This document shows positions 14,677 to 15,218 of a stretch of 15,218 bases of DNA, piece after piece. A program made the position numbers and the translations under genes. Where the stretch lies: the NCBI GenBank assembly GCA_964428385.1, contig CAYRYR010000066.1, positions 1-15,218 of the forward strand, read 5' to 3'. The notes beneath the pieces were generated by a model that was not told the origin of the DNA, searched no databases, and saw only the letters and a list, made by a program, of their open reading frames with translations. Numbering within the stretch: position 1 is the first letter of the stretch; every line of letters starts with the position of its first letter. The stretch is from JAFGOM01 sp964428385. GTDB lineage: Archaea; Halobacteriota; Methanomicrobia; Methanomicrobiales; Methanospirillaceae.

Positions 14677-15156
14677 TTACATCTTCACCTTGTATCCAGC
14701 TTCTGTTAGAATTTTTTTTGCTTCCTTTTGCCATACTACTTCATTCTTCGATGAAATCGGCAATATGTGAGAATTATATAATGTTCGCAGTACATCATTA
14801 TCAGTAGATAATTGTCTTTTGTCCCTTACTTTCCCAACCACTTCTCCATTAGAATCCTTTATAAGTATCACATAACACTCAAGCGCCCGGCAATGAGAAG
14901 GCATAGTCCCATAAATTGTACAAATATAAGTCTTATCAGATCTTCCCTGACGAAGAAACGGGCAGGCATCAGGAAACGTTGAAAAAATGGTTTTATCCTC
15001 AAATGCCTCTTTTCCAATTTCTGTTAACTGACCAATAAACCTCTCTCCGGTCATTGATGATTTACAATGAAAAACACTCCCTTCTCTTGATTCAATCGTA
15101 ATATATTGCCCATGAGCAGTACAACATTTTCCACATTGATAACATCGAAATGGCAT
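14677..15156 (-). CDS. YkgJ-type cysteine-cluster protein
   Basis: A 159-residue protein of the YkgJ/UPF0153 cysteine-cluster family, which is thought to bind zinc or an iron-sulfur cluster; its role is not known. The N-terminal CYQCGKCC (C5, C8, C11, C12) is the hallmark, followed by C31, the CPFL motif (C65), CTIY (C79) and PSHCRALEC (C89, C94), in the usual order. The C-terminal half (95-159) is charged and mostly helical. There is no Shine-Dalgarno before the ATG, but TTATAATC-type sequence on the opposite strand places a TATA box centred about 28 nt upstream, so the mRNA is probably leaderless. Its closest plus-strand neighbours are only small ORFs. Confidence 0.85.
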   Translation of the reverse strand: MPFRCYQCGKCCTAHGQYITIESREGSVFHCKSSMTGERFIGQLTEIGKEAFEDKTIFSTFPDACPFLRQGRSDKTYICTIYGTMPSHCRALECYVILIKDSNGEVVGKVRDKRQLSTDNDVLRTLYNSHILPISSKNEVVWQKEAKKILTEAGYKVKM

Positions 15157-15179
15157 AACAATTCTAGTAAGATGAAGGC

Positions 15180-15187
15180 ATTATAAT
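15180..15187 (-). promoter_or_regulatory. TATA box of the YkgJ gene
   Basis: ATTATAAT on the minus strand is centred about 27-28 nt before the ATG at 15156. With no ribosome site present, transcription would start at or next to the start codon. Confidence 0.5.
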
Positions 15188-15218
15188 CGTAAGAGAGTTT
15201 CTGAATCTTTTTTTATAT

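Noticed and set aside
1..15218. CRISPR array or complete insertion sequence
   Set aside because: No regularly spaced direct repeats and no transposase with terminal repeats were seen.

Overview
The window looks like chromosomal DNA of a methanogenic euryarchaeon, probably order Methanomicrobiales and plausibly a Methanospirillum-like genome. That placement rests on gene content recalled from memory, not on a search. The archaeal markers are a CdrS-like regulator beside ftsZ2, the archaeal cobalamin enzyme CobY, the archaeosine radical SAM enzyme RaSEA, a DUF373 membrane protein, a COG1340 coiled-coil protein, a TIGR00300/COG1915 protein, an archaeosortase-like C-terminal signal, and promoters with TATA boxes about 25-28 nt from start codons.

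Layout. (1) 1-1.6 kb: a DUF262 protein whose small C-terminal HNH-like module has lost its catalytic histidine, closed by a hairpin. (2) 1.6-4.0 kb, minus strand: a DUF373 membrane protein and a long coiled-coil protein, the latter behind a structured ~300 nt leader that holds a small overlapping ORF. (3) 4.1-5.5 kb, minus strand: cdrS-ftsZ2, the cell-division regulator and FtsZ2, transcribed from a region full of TGTC/GACA inverted repeats. (4) 5.6-7.3 kb, plus strand and divergent: a CobD-like aminotransferase-fold decarboxylase overlapping cobY, both for the cobalamin nucleotide loop. (5) 7.5-9.8 kb: a TIGR00300 ornithine cyclodeaminase-type protein facing the archaeosine enzyme RaSEA. (6) 9.9-11.2 kb: a secreted, membrane-anchored surface protein and tRNA-Ser(UGA). 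(7) 11.4-14.7 kb: a decayed, gene-poor stretch with a 5'-truncated tyrosine recombinase ending at an inverted repeat, a phytoene-desaturase-like pseudogene with at least five lesions, and about 950 bp that contain only candidate small ORFs. (8) 14.7-15.2 kb: a YkgJ-type cysteine-cluster protein, apparently leaderless.

How they fit together. Most of the window is housekeeping: division, cobamide synthesis, tRNA modification and amino-acid metabolism. The accessory part sits between tRNA-Ser and the YkgJ gene and looks like the eroded remains of an integrated element. The most promising unexplained signals are the operator-like array before cdrS-ftsZ2, the perfect palindrome before cobD, the leader RNA before the coiled-coil gene, and a compact 27-codon transcription unit at 14.16-14.35 kb with a hairpin between its Shine-Dalgarno sequence and its start codon.
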